64,000 bases of DNA, from positions 70,549,362 to 70,613,361 of the forward strand of contig NC_065535.1 of the NCBI RefSeq assembly GCF_932294415.1, given 5' to 3'. Position numbers and translations under genes: made by a program. The notes below the pieces were generated by a model. That model was not told the origin of the DNA. It searched no databases and worked only from the letters and a program-made list of their open reading frames with translations. Below are positions 1 to 11,749 of the stretch, in pieces; the stretch's first letter is position 1; each line of letters begins with the position of its first letter. This DNA is from Quercus robur. Its lineage: Eukaryota; Streptophyta; Magnoliopsida; Fagales; Fagaceae.

Positions 1-1510
1 GTTTTTACCTACCAAAAAAAAAAAAAATCTTAACAGCTAAGTAGCAGAATTAGAGGTTAAAATCACTACACATAGCCAACAGTAAAACCGCCTCCTAACT
101 CAAAGTTCTGGCTCCATTCCTGTGTAAGACCCAATAACATCACACATATAATAAACAGTATGCCATGGTTACATTTTTATTAACATATCAGGATTGCTTT
201 TGTTCATACTTAGCCTTTATAGTAAAATATTTTATCTGATCTTGAAAGCCTTTCCCATTTAAGTCTTAAATTTCCCTTTCAAAGCTATCAAAATGTACAA
301 CTAGCTCACACAAGAGTCAAACTTGGTGATTTGCTAAAGGCTTGGACACAATCTAATGAACAGTTACAGTTTCTTAAACAATGCCAGATTGCATGATTGC
401 AAATGGCAACCCTGGTCATCTTTGAGAATTATCTATTATGGCACTTTCTAGAAGCAGGTCTTCCACCTCAAAAGAATATGTTTCAATTCACTAAAAAATT
501 GGCGGCGCCACCTTATGACTAGGGTGGTCCCACCCTAATTTGAAAAAAAATTTATATATAATAATTTAAAATTTTATATTTATTTATCTTTAAAAAAAAT
601 TTTGGGACTACTGTGAATTTTTTTTATGCCAATAAAATTAAATTTTGGTCTATAATTTGTGTAACTTAACAATATATTGGGGTCTTTCAAGCAAAAAGGA
701 AAAACTCAAAAAAAAAAAAATTTTGAACTAAAATTTGAAAAAAAAAAAATATTATAAAACTATTACAGGTTAGGCAGTGACTTGATTTTTTCGACTAAGC
801 ACACTGCCCATTACAACACAATTTTCAACATTTTATTATTTTTCCTTACCAAACATATATTACTTACTTCTTATTTTTAATTATTTTTTCTTGTTTTTGC
901 TTCTTAAGGATCACACTAAACAAAATTCTTGGAACTGCCACTGCTAAAAATGCAGTAATAAAAAAATTCACATCCCTTACTATTGTAAAAATCTCATTTA
1001 GAAAAGAATACATTCACCTTCTTTTCTCTGTTTTGTAGATAACGTCAAACCCATAAATCTTAAATCAGTTGGATAAAATTTCAAAAAACAGCACTTCTTA
1101 AGAAGCTTATGATGAAAAGGATTATATGAGAAATAAGGAGTAGTACATGAGAAAAGCTAGTAATACATAAAATGAGCATTCGTACCACACAGAGATCAAC
1201 TTTGTTACTATGATGGAAAAATGGTTATATTGGCTACAATGTAAATACCTCGGAGATATATCATGACGCAAAAATTAATCAATGAGCCCAACAAGCCTGT
1301 AGAGAAATATAAAAAGAGCATTGACAACATTTGTATAACCGCAACTATTATGTACTAGATTAGTTCTTATCTGCATAATTGGGGTCAGAACCAAGTCTAT
1401 CCTCTCTCCATTTTTTTTCCATGCTCTTATTTTTAATTCCAGACCATCTGGTATAATTTATAGCCTATGTTTCAAAACCCTGCACTCACTGGATAATAAA
1501 AGCTGCTGTC
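1..1510. repeat. Non-coding duplicated flank of the B3 locus (copy A)
   Basis: I see no gene here. Positions about 310-500 match 23090-23290, and about 960-1240 match both 22505-22790 and 23305-23540, with many small differences. These blocks lie on the 3' side of the minus-strand B3 genes and belong to the segmental duplication that spread the locus. Between them (500-960) is AT-rich sequence with poly-A runs and no recognisable feature. Confidence 0.7.
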
Positions 1511-2316
1511 GATGTTTGGCTAGAAGAAAATGACACTAACCACCAGGTCCGTGATCTTTATAATATCCCTTGGAGCACAACTTTTCTTTTTGCTATTTGG
1601 AGTATTTGGAAACACAGGAACCAGGTGTTATTTAAAAATCAAGGGCCTAATCCTCAGCTTGCAAACATTATCATGCGGAGTGTTCTAGAATTCTCTTTCT
1701 GTGCCGCTCCTACCAGAGAAGCTTCTACTCGTGTTCCTAAACCGGTCCGTTGGACAAGGCCAGATTTGGGTTGGGTGAATTGAATACCGATGGGTCTTCA
1801 CTTGGCAATCCGGGTATTGCAGGTGGTGGGGGGTTGATCCGTGATGATAATGGGAGATGGATTGTGGGCTTTTCTCGCAGAATAGGGGTGACTTCTTGCT
1901 TTCTTGCTGAGCTGTGGGCTCTTAGGGATGGATTGAGCCTTTGTGTCAGCCGTAAGTACCATGCTGTTGAAGTTGAGATTGATGCTAAGGCGATCGTGGA
2001 TGCGTTGAGCAACCCAAGGTATTCCAACCTTTTTGTTTCGGCCATCATGGATGATTGTAGGACTCTGCTTTCTCAGATTCCCCGGACGTGTTTCAGGTAT
2101 TGTTATCGTGAGATGAATAGATGTGCGGATGCGTTAGCTCGCAAGGGTGGCTGTCAAGCTGCTGGTTTTTTTATTTTTGAAAGTCCGCCTGTGGACATTT
2201 CTAGTTTAGTTGATTTTGACTTGAGTGGTTTGTATTTGAGTAGGCTCTGCCCTGCTCCTCCTTTGTCGTTCTAGTTTTATGAAAGTTCCTTTTAACCAAA
2301 AAAAAAAAAAAAAAAA
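1511..2316 (+). mobile_element. 5'-truncated LINE, 3' end with RNase H domain and poly-A
   Basis: This is the 3' end of a plant L1-type non-LTR retrotransposon. From about 1511 a frame reads through the typical zinc-finger-RT tail (FAIWSIWKHRNQ at about 1590-1623) into an RNase H-like domain, with LNTDGSSLGNPG near 1780-1815, ELWALRDGL near 1910 and CADALARKG near 2125-2150. It ends in a stop at 2272-2274 and an A-run at 2298-2316. One base is missing at about 1775, where the expected WVKLNTDG is read as WVN-stop, so the ORF is broken. The 8-mer ctgctgtc lies at 1503-1510 and again at 2317-2324, just after the A-run, and is a possible short TSD. The element inserted into the duplicated flank of B3 copy A. 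It is a dead copy. Confidence 0.85.
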
Positions 2317-2324
2317 CTGCTGTC

Positions 2325-3171
2325 AGCTCAGCTGCTGACCAATCTTCCAATTCTCCAAGACACCCTTTATCCATGTATTTCATCCTCATCCCCAAAAATT
2401 AGTACTAATCCAATACATTATACAAGTACAGAAAGCCTTATACAAAATTGCCTTCCCTTTGTGTCCTATTGTTTCCTTGCCCCATCAAAGCACGCATACC
2501 CTCCACCGCTCTATTTCAGTTCCAACAAATGCTGCAACTCATCTCTTATGGAAAACAGCTGAAACTGAAGAATTCGATACCTCCAAAAATACAGAAGTAA
2601 AAGCATAGAAACACATTGAATTGGAATGAGAACCAACGTTTCCCTGGTGTACTAATAAATACAGTAAAATTTTGATCAAATTCACATTCAGATTTTTCTT
2701 GGACCAGTATTCAGATGTTGTAAACTGTTACAAAATCTAGCTTTATTGTTTGGGCAAAACATTAAGTAGTATGTAGAGAGATGGAATTTGTATTTTAAAC
2801 AAAGATAGGAATTTACTCAATTGTATCAAGCAGTAACTAGATGAGTAAAATACGTATCAATAATATCAGAGCTATACAAAAGCTCCATATTAGGCTAATT
2901 CTATTGTTCTGAAATTAACCCGGTACACTACCACAGCTTCCAAACATGACCAACATGATAAGAACAAAGGAATGGAAACTGATTTAGAAAAGAAAAAGAA
3001 TGAAACAATCCACTGTTCTATTTTCTCCTATACAGCTATCTTGTAATACCCCAAGTTGTACAAGTTACTACATGGGTAAAAAAGAAGACAGATTAGCTTA
3101 AACTAAAAGTTACCATCTTTCAAGCTTCAACATCAGAGGTATTACGCAGTTACCAAAGAATTCTATGAGGA
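2325..3171. repeat. 3' flank of B3 gene A, shared with other B3 copies
   Basis: Non-coding. The stretch 2720-2990 aligns with 24281-24520 and, less completely, with 23620-23790. Shared landmarks are a run reading tagctttattgtttgg and a later aggctaattctattgttc. It is the downstream flank of the minus-strand B3 gene and shows that the duplication unit extended well beyond the coding region. Confidence 0.7.
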
Positions 3172-3933
3172 TTAATCACTCGAAGCCCGATTGAGAATGC
3201 TAAAACAGAATCTTTTATTGATTCGATCCCAATAAAGTCCAATCTCATCATCTTTCTTCAAGCCCCTCCTCGACACAAATTCTTCAGTCCATTGTCCAAT
3301 GAAGCCGTATGTTGCATTAGTACCTGTCTCCTTATTAAAGAACAATTGATGTTTGGACTCAGTATCACAATCCCAAACAGTAACAGCAAATCGTTCCCCA
3401 ATCTTAATACTGTCAACGCATTCTTTATCCCAATTTGGCAAAATATGCTCTTTAACGCCAACTGCTGGTAAACGGAGCCTGCCTCGGATCTCACTGTCTG
3501 TAATTCTCTTCTTGATAACCCAAGGGTCAAAACCAATAGACCCTTCTCCTTTTTCAACTTGATGGCCATCAAGTTTCATTCTTTTGTTTCCACTAGATGT
3601 AGCTGGCAGAGAGGAATTGGCCAGGTTTTCATTTGCTGTACTCTTCTGGGTGATGTAAGAACTACAACCCAACTTCAATTCTGTTGAAACCTCTTCAGAT
3701 TCAGTATGAGTTTTGGTTTCAAACACGTTTTCTTGATGATTGACTGGAATAGGTAGAAAATTATGGAAGATAGGTTCTTCCTCTGTACTTTCAGAAGCAG
3801 AGGAAACAATAATCTCATCAGTTGTGAGATTATCTTTCTTGGCCTCAAGTGTTTCCAATGAAAGTTCTCTGTTTTGGCCATCTTTTCCTTCTTGGTTTCG
3901 CTTGGTTTGTAGCACACTCATAGGCTTCTTCAT
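3172..3933 (-). CDS. B3 domain-containing protein (DUF313 type), copy A
   Basis: This 253-residue protein has an acidic, Ser/Glu-rich N-terminal half (about 1-130) followed by a plant B3 DNA-binding domain (about 135-250). The domain is recognised by FDPWVIKKRI (135-144), HILPNWD (163-169), VTVWDCDTES (184-193), RRGLKKDDEIGLYWD (222-236) and the closing FCFSIL (242-247). This DPWxIKK...GLYWD pattern is that of the DUF313 branch of the B3 superfamily, thought to be nuclear DNA-binding proteins; no target can be read from the sequence. It has one exon and no internal breaks. The frame stays open a short way upstream of the chosen ATG, and a pyrimidine run ending in AG at about 3960 could be a splice acceptor, so an extra N-terminal exon is possible. 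It is closely related to the gene at 24731-25579 but lacks that copy's LDLKL motif just before the B3 domain. Confidence 0.8.
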   Translation of the reverse strand: MKKPMSVLQTKRNQEGKDGQNRELSLETLEAKKDNLTTDEIIVSSASESTEEEPIFHNFLPIPVNHQENVFETKTHTESEEVSTELKLGCSSYITQKSTANENLANSSLPATSSGNKRMKLDGHQVEKGEGSIGFDPWVIKKRITDSEIRGRLRLPAVGVKEHILPNWDKECVDSIKIGERFAVTVWDCDTESKHQLFFNKETGTNATYGFIGQWTEEFVSRRGLKKDDEIGLYWDRINKRFCFSILNRASSD

Positions 3934-4727
3934 GGCTTCAGAGAGTGAAATGCAGGACCTTAGGCTTAGAAGAAAGAAATGGTTACAGAGAGTTTGTGTG
4001 TTTCTTGCAGGTTTCTTGGAAAGGAGAAATATGAAAGCCTTTGAATTTTTTCCGCCTCTGTGTTTTTCTTTTTATACCAAAAGGGAAATTAGTTAGTTAA
4101 TTTAGTTGGGCCATTGAACCAAAATTGTCAAGAACCCATTCTTATTAGGCTGAGCCTGGTGATGATTTTGTTACTTTGTCCACATATATGGTCCAATGCT
4201 AATTTATCCCTCTTGTGGGGTATAGATCTAATTTCAGGCTTTAGGTCTTGGTTCAATTAGTGGATCATTAGTCTAACTGCAGACCCGATTAAATTGAAAT
4301 AAAAATTGATACTACTTTATAAAAAAAATATATAAAAATGTTTAAAAGTTGATTGATGAATTTATAAAAATACAAAAATAAAATTATACAAAATATTCAT
4401 AATAAAAAATATAAGCTTATAATAGATATACTTTAACACAATATTTATTATTGAGCTCTCATTATACAAGGTCAACAAAAATAGCTCGTTTATTTATTTA
4501 TTTTTTATACTAATTTTATATATAGATTAATTATTGGGCTCTCATTATACAAGGTATACAAAAATAGCTAATTTTTTTTTACCCAAAAAAAAAATCAAAT
4601 CCTTAAATTTAATATATAAATTCAGGAATTAATATTCAAACAAAACACAATTATGAAAATGAAAAAAAATAAACATATGTTATTTGGGTCTTGATGTTCA
4701 AATTTGGATATACTCAACCTCAAACCC

Positions 4728-4731
<4 letters not shown>

Positions 4732-4783
<52 letters not shown>

Positions 4784-4797
4784 TTATATATATATTT
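4732..4797. repeat. (TA)n microsatellite
   Basis: About 66 bases of alternating A and T with two interruptions by an extra t. The short ORFs across it on both strands are artefacts of the repeat. Confidence 0.95.
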
Positions 4798-5771
4798 ATT
4801 GATTCGTGACCCAATAAGAATCTTGGTTACATATATGGTACAATGGGATTCGGGACTTAGGGGCCGAGATATGAACCGAAAAAAAAAAAAAATTTTGAAA
4901 ATCCGAATTAGCACCCATATAATGTTAACAACTATCAACAAAAGAAAAGACAACAAATTGATTATTTTTTAATACATTACAATGCAATTATCTATTAAAA
5001 GGGAACTCGATACTCTTTTAAATTTCATAATTATCTATGATTGATTCATACTAAATGCAATGACAATACTAAATAAACAAACAAAAATATGTTAAAACTA
5101 AAACACTAATTTGTTACTAAGATTGTTGTTAAGATTAATTATTTATGTCTAGTATTACTCTTTTATCTCTTTGATATAATTATAAGAGAAAAGTTAACAG
5201 ATATCTTAAAAGCATTGATTTAGAAAATAATTTTAAAAATTTTTTTATGAGAAAAGAAAAAATGAATTAATTGTTTTGATAGTTTTTTTTTTTTTTTTTT
5301 TTTAAATTTCAATGAAAGCTGTGTTAAAACTTTCTAATAGTAGTTTATTATTAATAATTAATTTCCCTAAAAGTACCTGTTAATATGACCATAATTATAA
5401 AGATGCCAAACTAAAAGACAAAAAAAAAAAAAAAAAAATCTCAACAAATAACCACTAGCTATATTAATTATTCTAATACTCACTCCATTGGCCCACTTGA
5501 CATATATAAATATATATATATATATTTATTTATATATATATACCACTACCACAATAATCCAACAAATAGCATTTTTCCTATAATCAACCCAATAGCATCA
5601 AAGCAATTATTAAAAAAAAAAAAAACACAACTTTCATCCTTCATTAAGAGCATCGACTCCAGCAATCTTTCCAATTTTTTTGAATGTTTGAAGAATGAAC
5701 GGTTTTTTCTATCTACTTTTTCATATAAACTTTCCAATAAACTCTCTAATATTTCTCTATTCTAATTTAAA

Positions 5772-5805
<34 letters not shown>

Positions 5806-6060
5806 GCTTTTCCAAAAATCTATTACAACTTATGACCCACGTTACACCTAAATCATCAATACCAAAAACTCTTTTGCATTCAACAACACCCAAATCTTGA
5901 AACCTAGATTTCCAACAACACTCAAATCACATCATCCAAATCTTAACCCAAATTTTATCCCCAATAACTCTCAAATCCCAAATTGATATTTTATCATCCA
6001 ATAACACCCAAACTAAACTCTCTCCATTGTACTGTCTCTTTGTTTATACTTCTTTTATTT

Positions 6061-6085
6061 GGGGGGGGGGGGGGGGGGGGGGGGG
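6061..6085. repeat. Homopolymer of 25 G
   Basis: Twenty-five consecutive G on the plus strand in otherwise AT-rich DNA. Such a run is prone to slippage and sequencing error, so its exact length is uncertain. Confidence 0.9.
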
Positions 6086-7167
6086 TTTGGTCTCAATGTC
6101 TGTCTCTTTACTCTCTCGCATATTATTTTATCAATATTAACTATTTAGTTTTTAGTAAGAGAGACGAAGAGAGTAAGACCTTTTGGTTCTCACATAACTC
6201 ATATATAATTCGCCATTTTGTCTTAACTCCTTCCACACCTTATTTGGCCCCCGAAATTCCCTTAGTTTTTTGTTTGTAAAAAGTAATTTTGAACTTAATT
6301 GGTGAGATCAAATACAAAACTACTACTGTCAAGAGTAATGAAAACTCCTAAACCAAAATAGCCTAAATACTACTGTCACGAGTCAATCCAACCCATCATC
6401 ATATATAATTGGGTTTAAAAAACTCAACCTATCCCAACTCATCATAGAGGTTTAATCCATGTGGATCGGGTAGGGTAATATTTTTTTATTTAAAACCTGA
6501 GCATTAGAATAGTAACAACTAGCTGTATTACAAGTGCCCTCCCATCTTCTAAAACACTTGTCCACTTGGACAAAGTTTGAAAGAAAGAAAGAAAGCTTCA
6601 GGTCCTGAATCGAACTCTCACTCCCTTTAAAGGTTCGAGCATTCATATCCCACCAAATAGGATATATTAATATTTTATTATTCTCATGTCTAGTTATGAT
6701 GCTAATGATAATTATGCAAATTAGCAGTTGGTTTTATGATCTGCTTATGTAAGAGCAAATCTTTCTTTAAATTTGCTTATTAAAATGGTGTTTCAGTTTT
6801 AGCTTTTATTTTTCAAATGGTTACTTTGTTTTTTTATTATTATTTTACCGTAACAGTGAATTTAGTTTATTTTGTAGCATGCGTAGTTTAATGATCAGAA
6901 TTCATGTAATAAAAATTAAAAATAAAGATCTCCCTTTCACAAACAAACCTCTCGAAACAGTACAAAACATTACATAAGATTAAAGACAGTAAATTTGCAT
7001 GCACGTATAACATACATGCATTGATCGATGTCTGAACTGTCTTAAAATACAATTTATAGGGACCCATGCATCTTAATTTTGGGACACAACTAGTAAATAA
7101 AACGGAGCCTATGATCAGAACTTAGTTAATTTCTTCAACTTTTTCCATTAGTACGTACTGTCATTGA

Positions 7168-8986
7168 TCACAGGCTGCAACTGTTTCGATTTCTCATCAT
7201 CCTTTTCCAAATCCCATTTTTTTGTTCTTCATGATCTACAATTTCCCCTTTTTTGTACTTAAAGTAGAGCACGAGTTGAAGGAAGCCTAAAGGACAACCA
7301 AGCAGATTCGGGGCCTGCCAAAGTTTAGAAATTCAAGTTAGAAAGTCCAAGTGTATGTAAGTTTTATGAGATAGAAGTTGTTGTTTCACAACAAATATAA
7401 CTAGAGCTTAGACAAACCACAAGAAATAGATCATGGCTTAGTAGTCCATAAGCCATCCAAAATGTACTTGCAAGGAATGAAAACACAGATAAATACAATG
7501 GCATGAATTCCACATTTTTTGTAAGTATCACTTGCTTCTTCAAATATAAAATAAAGTCACACGTAGCTAGTAACAACATATTTTATGTCTAGTAATGAAA
7601 TATTTAACAGTAGATATGAATTTAGAATGAAGTGGGCATGCATATCTCTCAGACTTCATTCACTAATTTAATATAAATATAAAACGAAATCACTAATTTA
7701 ACATAGAAAGCCTATTTTTGTTTTGTCACAAAATATATACAACTTGCAGAAATTTTAAATAGTGCATTAGTTCAATATGCTTACATGTTCAAATCAGTTC
7801 AAATGACGAACTTGACTATTACATCTCACGGATGCATGCATGGAAATAATAATAATATTAAGAGTAAACTATATATTTGGTTTTTATCTTATATATTATA
7901 TTTCAATTTGATCCCTAATTAACCTTTCAATATGGTGTTAATTTAGTCTTTATTATTATCTTTTGTATGAAAATTGATGACATATTTAATGATCAAAACA
8001 AAAAATTATTAGTTTCTGTTGATAGGACAATAAATTTAAATTTTATTTTGACCGTTTGCCATGTCAGTAATTTAATTTTATCTAAGATATAATTATAGAA
8101 ATTAAATTGATACAACATTAAAAGGTTAGAGACCAATTTAACACAATTAAAATGTTAGGAACTAAATTGAAGTATGATATAATAGTTAGGAACCAAATAT
8201 ATAGTTCACCCTAGTAATAATAATAATAGTATTAATAATTATATAATCTCGTTAAGGACACAATAAATTTCACAAATTATTAAAGTGACAAATTGTGATT
8301 AATACAATACTATTTTTGTTGAAACCATGCACCATTAATACTACTTTTCTTTTGTTCACAATCAGAACCTGTCATCTCAACAACTATGAAAAATTTAAAA
8401 ATATCATGAGATTTGTTTGTAACAGACAAAACTTTGCTATTACAGTGAAGTATGGAACTTGCCTTTTCTCTAGCAGAAGCGTACAAAAAATATATGATAA
8501 TGAAGGAGGACTCAAGAAGAATCCCTAGAACATTGATAGTAACTGCAAGGAAATTTTCCCACCTGTATCTAACGACGGGCAATCCATACCAAGTACAAAG
8601 GAGGCAGTTAAATAGTGCAATGATGTATGGAAGACATGAAAAATTCCTCTGTGCTTTTCTTCCTTATGACTCTTGCGAAAGTTGACCTGGAAACATAAAG
8701 AAATCGTGATAAAAAAAATATATATATATAAGTTATATATTCAAATGGTTCAAATTCATCAAGTACTGCTAATTGGAATTGACTAAGATTAAGTTAGCCA
8801 TGTTGACAATAGTACATGGGAGCCGTATAAGGTAACAAAGAAGCAGCATTTCCTGCATGCAAACAGAAGTCAAGAATGATTAGTATAGGTGAGCTTTTTG
8901 GCCATAAATACTACTTGGAAGCTGAGAAAACAAGCAAAGAAGAAAGTACCTATGACTCCCATTGCCAGGTGCAACCTAACTCCCAT
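7168..8986 (-). pseudogene. SWEET (MtN3) sugar transporter pseudogene, SWEET3-like
   Basis: Five of the six exons usual for SWEET bidirectional sugar uniporters can be read on the minus strand: 8986-8950 (MGVRLHLAMGVI), 8852-8816 (GNAASLLPYTAP), 8686-8463 (TFARVIRKKSTEEF, then VVRYRWENF and GILLESSFIIIYF), 7537-7418 (KQVILTKNVEFMPLYLS to YGLLSHDLFLV) and 7314-7168 (APNLLGCPLGFLQLVLYF, stop 7170-7168). Phases and the 37-, 37- and 120-bp exon lengths fit the family. Three defects are seen. One extra T just after STEEF (about 8641-8646) shifts the frame to an early stop. The donor after ASAREK is GC (aaggcaagt) instead of GT. The exon for the start of the second MtN3 repeat (about residues 100-150) cannot be found between 8462 and 7538, where a MITE now sits. 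WEN and LLE motifs suggest clade I, nearest SWEET3. It is probably non-functional. Confidence 0.85.
7861..8212. mobile_element. MITE-like element with about 25-bp inverted ends
   Basis: The left end reads agagtaaactatatatttgg and the right end, on the other strand, agggtgaactatatatttgg, giving imperfect inverted repeats around 350 bp of AT-rich non-coding DNA. The flanks are (AAT)n-like and give no clear target-site duplication. It lies inside the SWEET pseudogene, where one exon is missing. Confidence 0.65.
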
Positions 8987-9899
8987 GTGTATTTGCCTGG
9001 AGAAGCAAATACTTAAAGACTGCTGTGTGACTTTTTAACACCTTTCAGGGGATAAAAATAATGGGGAGACAGTTAAAAGAGAACAATAAAAAATTGTTAG
9101 AAGAATACTAGGTTACAACAGATTTATTATATAAACCACATATATAGAGACACAATCACAAAAATAATTAATACATTATTTTTTTATTATATTGTTAAAC
9201 CTAGCTAAACAATATAATCAATAAATGTAATAGCTATGTTAAACCTAATAATGTAATAGCTATGCTATACCCGAATGACTCAGGTATCTTCTACTTTAAA
9301 TTCTTAATATTATCATCACTAATCACAAAATATAATTAAGAAAAATGTTATTATATATATTGTTAAACATACAAAATATATATAATAAAAAATGTAATAG
9401 TTATTCAATGACGATTCCAGGATTTCTTTTTAGGTGAATCATTAAGATATTTAAATTAAACAAAATTTAATAAAAAAAAGAACCTGAATATATCAAGTTA
9501 TTAACAAGCAAAAAAAAAAAATCACACAAGTACATAACATTTTACTATTTATTTCTACAAGTTTTCATATTTTAACATCATTACGACTTTTCATTATCTG
9601 TTATCAATGTGGGTGGGTGTAATCATTTTATTTTGTATAATTTGTATAATATTTAATTTGTATTTTTATGCAATTGTCATTATTTATTTGTCATTGTTTT
9701 TATAAAGATATTTTAAACTGAATGACAAAACTTAACCCACGTGCATTGTATTAATTATTGACCCAAAGAGCCATACCATTCCATACATATATAAATAATA
9801 CAACATGTGTCTACTTAACCAATTAAATGTTAGAAAAATCACTAGCTTTACTATATTTTTTAATCACTAACTTTATAAAAAAAAATGTTATTAATTATA
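8987..9899. other. Intergenic, no gene seen
   Basis: Upstream region of the minus-strand SWEET pseudogene, AT-rich with TATA-like runs and no ORF of note. The last nine bases (9891-9899, ttaattata) are the left target duplication of the next element. Confidence 0.5.
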
Positions 9900-10173
9900 G
9901 GGTAAAATACTATTTTGGTCCTTAAATTTTAAAAAGTTTTTGTTTTTCATCCTTAAAATTTGTAAAGAATTTTTTCAATAGTTTAGAGACAAAAATAGGG
10001 ATGAAAAAAGAAAATTTTTAATATTTTAGGGATGAAAAACAAATTTTTAGTAAAATTTACGGACATAAATAAAACATTTTCAATAGTTTAGAGACAAAAA
10101 ATGAACTTCTTAAAGATTAAGGATGAAAATCAAACTTTTAGTAAAGTTTAGGAACCAAAATAGTATTTTACCC
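9900..10173. mobile_element. Mutator-like MITE, 274 bp, with perfect 9-bp TSD
   Basis: The element begins gggtaaaatactattttggt and ends with the inverted counterpart (accaaaatagtattttaccc). The 9-bp word ttaattata occurs immediately before (9891-9899) and after it (10174-10182). A 9-bp duplication with long inverted ends is typical of Mutator-like MITEs. There is no coding capacity; the inside is built of repeated 'rest of expression' phrases such as tttagagacaaaaa. Confidence 0.9.
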
Positions 10174-10523
10174 TTAATTATAACATAATAACAGCACACA
10201 CACATGTAGCAAACCATCTATATTTCCTAATTATTAAATTATATAAATTTATATTATATTTATACTATATACGGATATATTCACACAAATAACATTATAA
10301 CAAAAATAAATAAGGCGAAAATACACTTTTGGTTTCTACATTTTAGGTCGATTCCCATTTTGGTTAAAATTGATTTCGTTACTAACGTAGTCCCTAAAAA
10401 AAGAAAATCGTTTTTAAAATGGTTCCTGCCGTCAACCCACTAACAGAAACCTCCTATGTGGCAGACGGAGTGTCCTACTTGCTGACGTAACGCTGACATG
10501 GCCATTAAAATATTATTAAAAAT

Positions 10524-11579
10524 TAGGGGTGTGCAAAAAACCGACGAACCGAACAAACCAACCGAAACCGACCGAACTGTTGCCAAATTTTCGGTTCGGT
10601 TTCGGTTTCATTTTTTAAAAACCGAAATTTTCGGTTTCAGTTTCGGTGCTGGATTTTTTCACCCGAAACCGAACCGAACAAACCGAATATATATATATAT
10701 TTATGTAATATTAATACATAACTGATCAGTGGCCTTAATGGTATGCTCCTTATGATTTAGCTAGCTGATCCCAGGTTCGAGCCTTCGCGCGGGACGTTTG
10801 TATTTTTTGCTATTTAATTTTTTAAAACCCTAGTAGTAGCATAAATACCGAAATACCCCTGTTTAATCTTCCCTTTTCTTCAGCTTCCCTTTTCTTTCTT
10901 CAGCCGTCGCTCTCCCCATTTTTTTCTCTCAATTTTTTCTCTGTTTGTCTCTTCCTTTCTCGTTTCAATTTTTTCTCTCTACCCTTCGTTCCTTCCCCAA
11001 TTTTCTCTCTGGTCTCTGCCCTTCTCAGTCCAGCCGCCTCATTCTTTTCTTTTTTTTTCGTTCTCTGAGTCCCATGGACCATGGCCATGCCTTTCTCTTC
11101 TCTCTAAGTCACATGTCTCTGTTCTTTCTTCGATTCACTACAGAGACATGGTGGTAGACTCAAGCATGGTGGTAGGCTCCTGCTATGGTGCAGCAACGGT
11201 AAAGTTCTGTCTGGACCCTTTTGCTAAATCAAAATATTTTCAATTTTTTGTTGGAATCTGTATGTAATACTGTAAATTGTTGAACAAATATTGTTGGAAA
11301 ATTTTCTTTCTTTGTCATTCTGATTTGTTCAGCAGCTCTCTCTCTGTTACTCTATTTGTTTTTTATATGTGATTAAATTTAGGGTTTTGAAAATCTCAAT
11401 AACCCTCTCTTTGGAAAACCGAAAACCGACCGAAACCGACTGAAACCGATATACACCGAAACCGATGGTTTTCCAGCCATTTCAGTCGGTTTCGGTTGAG
11501 AATTTCACAAACCGAAATATTCGGTTTCGGTTGGCCATACCTATACAAACCGACCGAAACCGAACCGAGCACACCCCTA
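10524..11579. mobile_element. Non-autonomous hAT element, 1,056 bp, with 8-bp TSD
   Basis: Terminal inverted repeats are taggggtgtgc at the left and its complement at the right (gcacaccccta). The 8-mer ttaaaaat lies at 10516-10523 and 11580-11587. Both features are standard for hAT transposons. Subterminal regions (10530-10690 and 11400-11570) are dense in repeated cggttcggtt/aaccgaaacc words, the usual kind of transposase-binding region. The middle (10840-11340) is a pyrimidine-rich tract resembling a 5' untranslated leader, with short ORFs but no transposase domain. The element disrupts the left terminal repeat of the Mutator-like element and is therefore younger than it. Confidence 0.9.
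10728..10805 (+). repeat. tRNA-like (SINE-type) segment inside the hAT element
   Basis: An A-box-like word (gtggccttaatggtatgc) is followed about 30 bases on by a good B box (ggttcgagcc), the internal promoter layout of RNA polymerase III genes and SINEs. There is no full cloverleaf and no clear tail or target duplication. Confidence 0.4.
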
Positions 11580-11749
11580 TTAAAAATAATTATTTGGCTT
11601 TTTTAAATACCACGTCAGCATTTTAATTTTTTTAAACAAAGCCACGTCAGAAAATTTATATTAAAAAAATAAATTAATTTTTTTAAAAAAAACTTAAATC
11701 TAATTTAATTAAAAAAATTATTACTTATCATTATTAATTTTCATAAAAA

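Larger units (their letters stand above)
3934..7167. other. Intergenic region, AT-rich, no gene seen
   Basis: About 3.2 kb between the B3 gene and the SWEET pseudogene. The first 100 bases are the 5' flank of the B3 gene, also found beside the copy at 24731-25579. The rest holds simple repeats (TA at 4732-4797, T-run at 5283-5303, A-run at 5420-5438, ATT at about 5767-5805, G-run at 6061-6085). Around 5645 a start like gagcatcgactccagcaa recalls MITE termini, but I found no partner end. No ORF here resembles a protein I know. Confidence 0.6.

Noticed and set aside
4691..4972. ORFs on both strands across a (TA)n tract
   Set aside because: The translation is an Ile/Tyr repeat caused by the microsatellite, with no domain and an ORF on each strand.
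6580..6640. B-box-like word (gttcgattcagg on the minus strand)
   Set aside because: No A box at the right distance and no tail, so a SINE call is not supportable.
10498..10725. ORFs with repeated Asn/Arg/Phe words in the hAT element
   Set aside because: They are translations of the cggttcggtt subterminal repeats, not a transposase.
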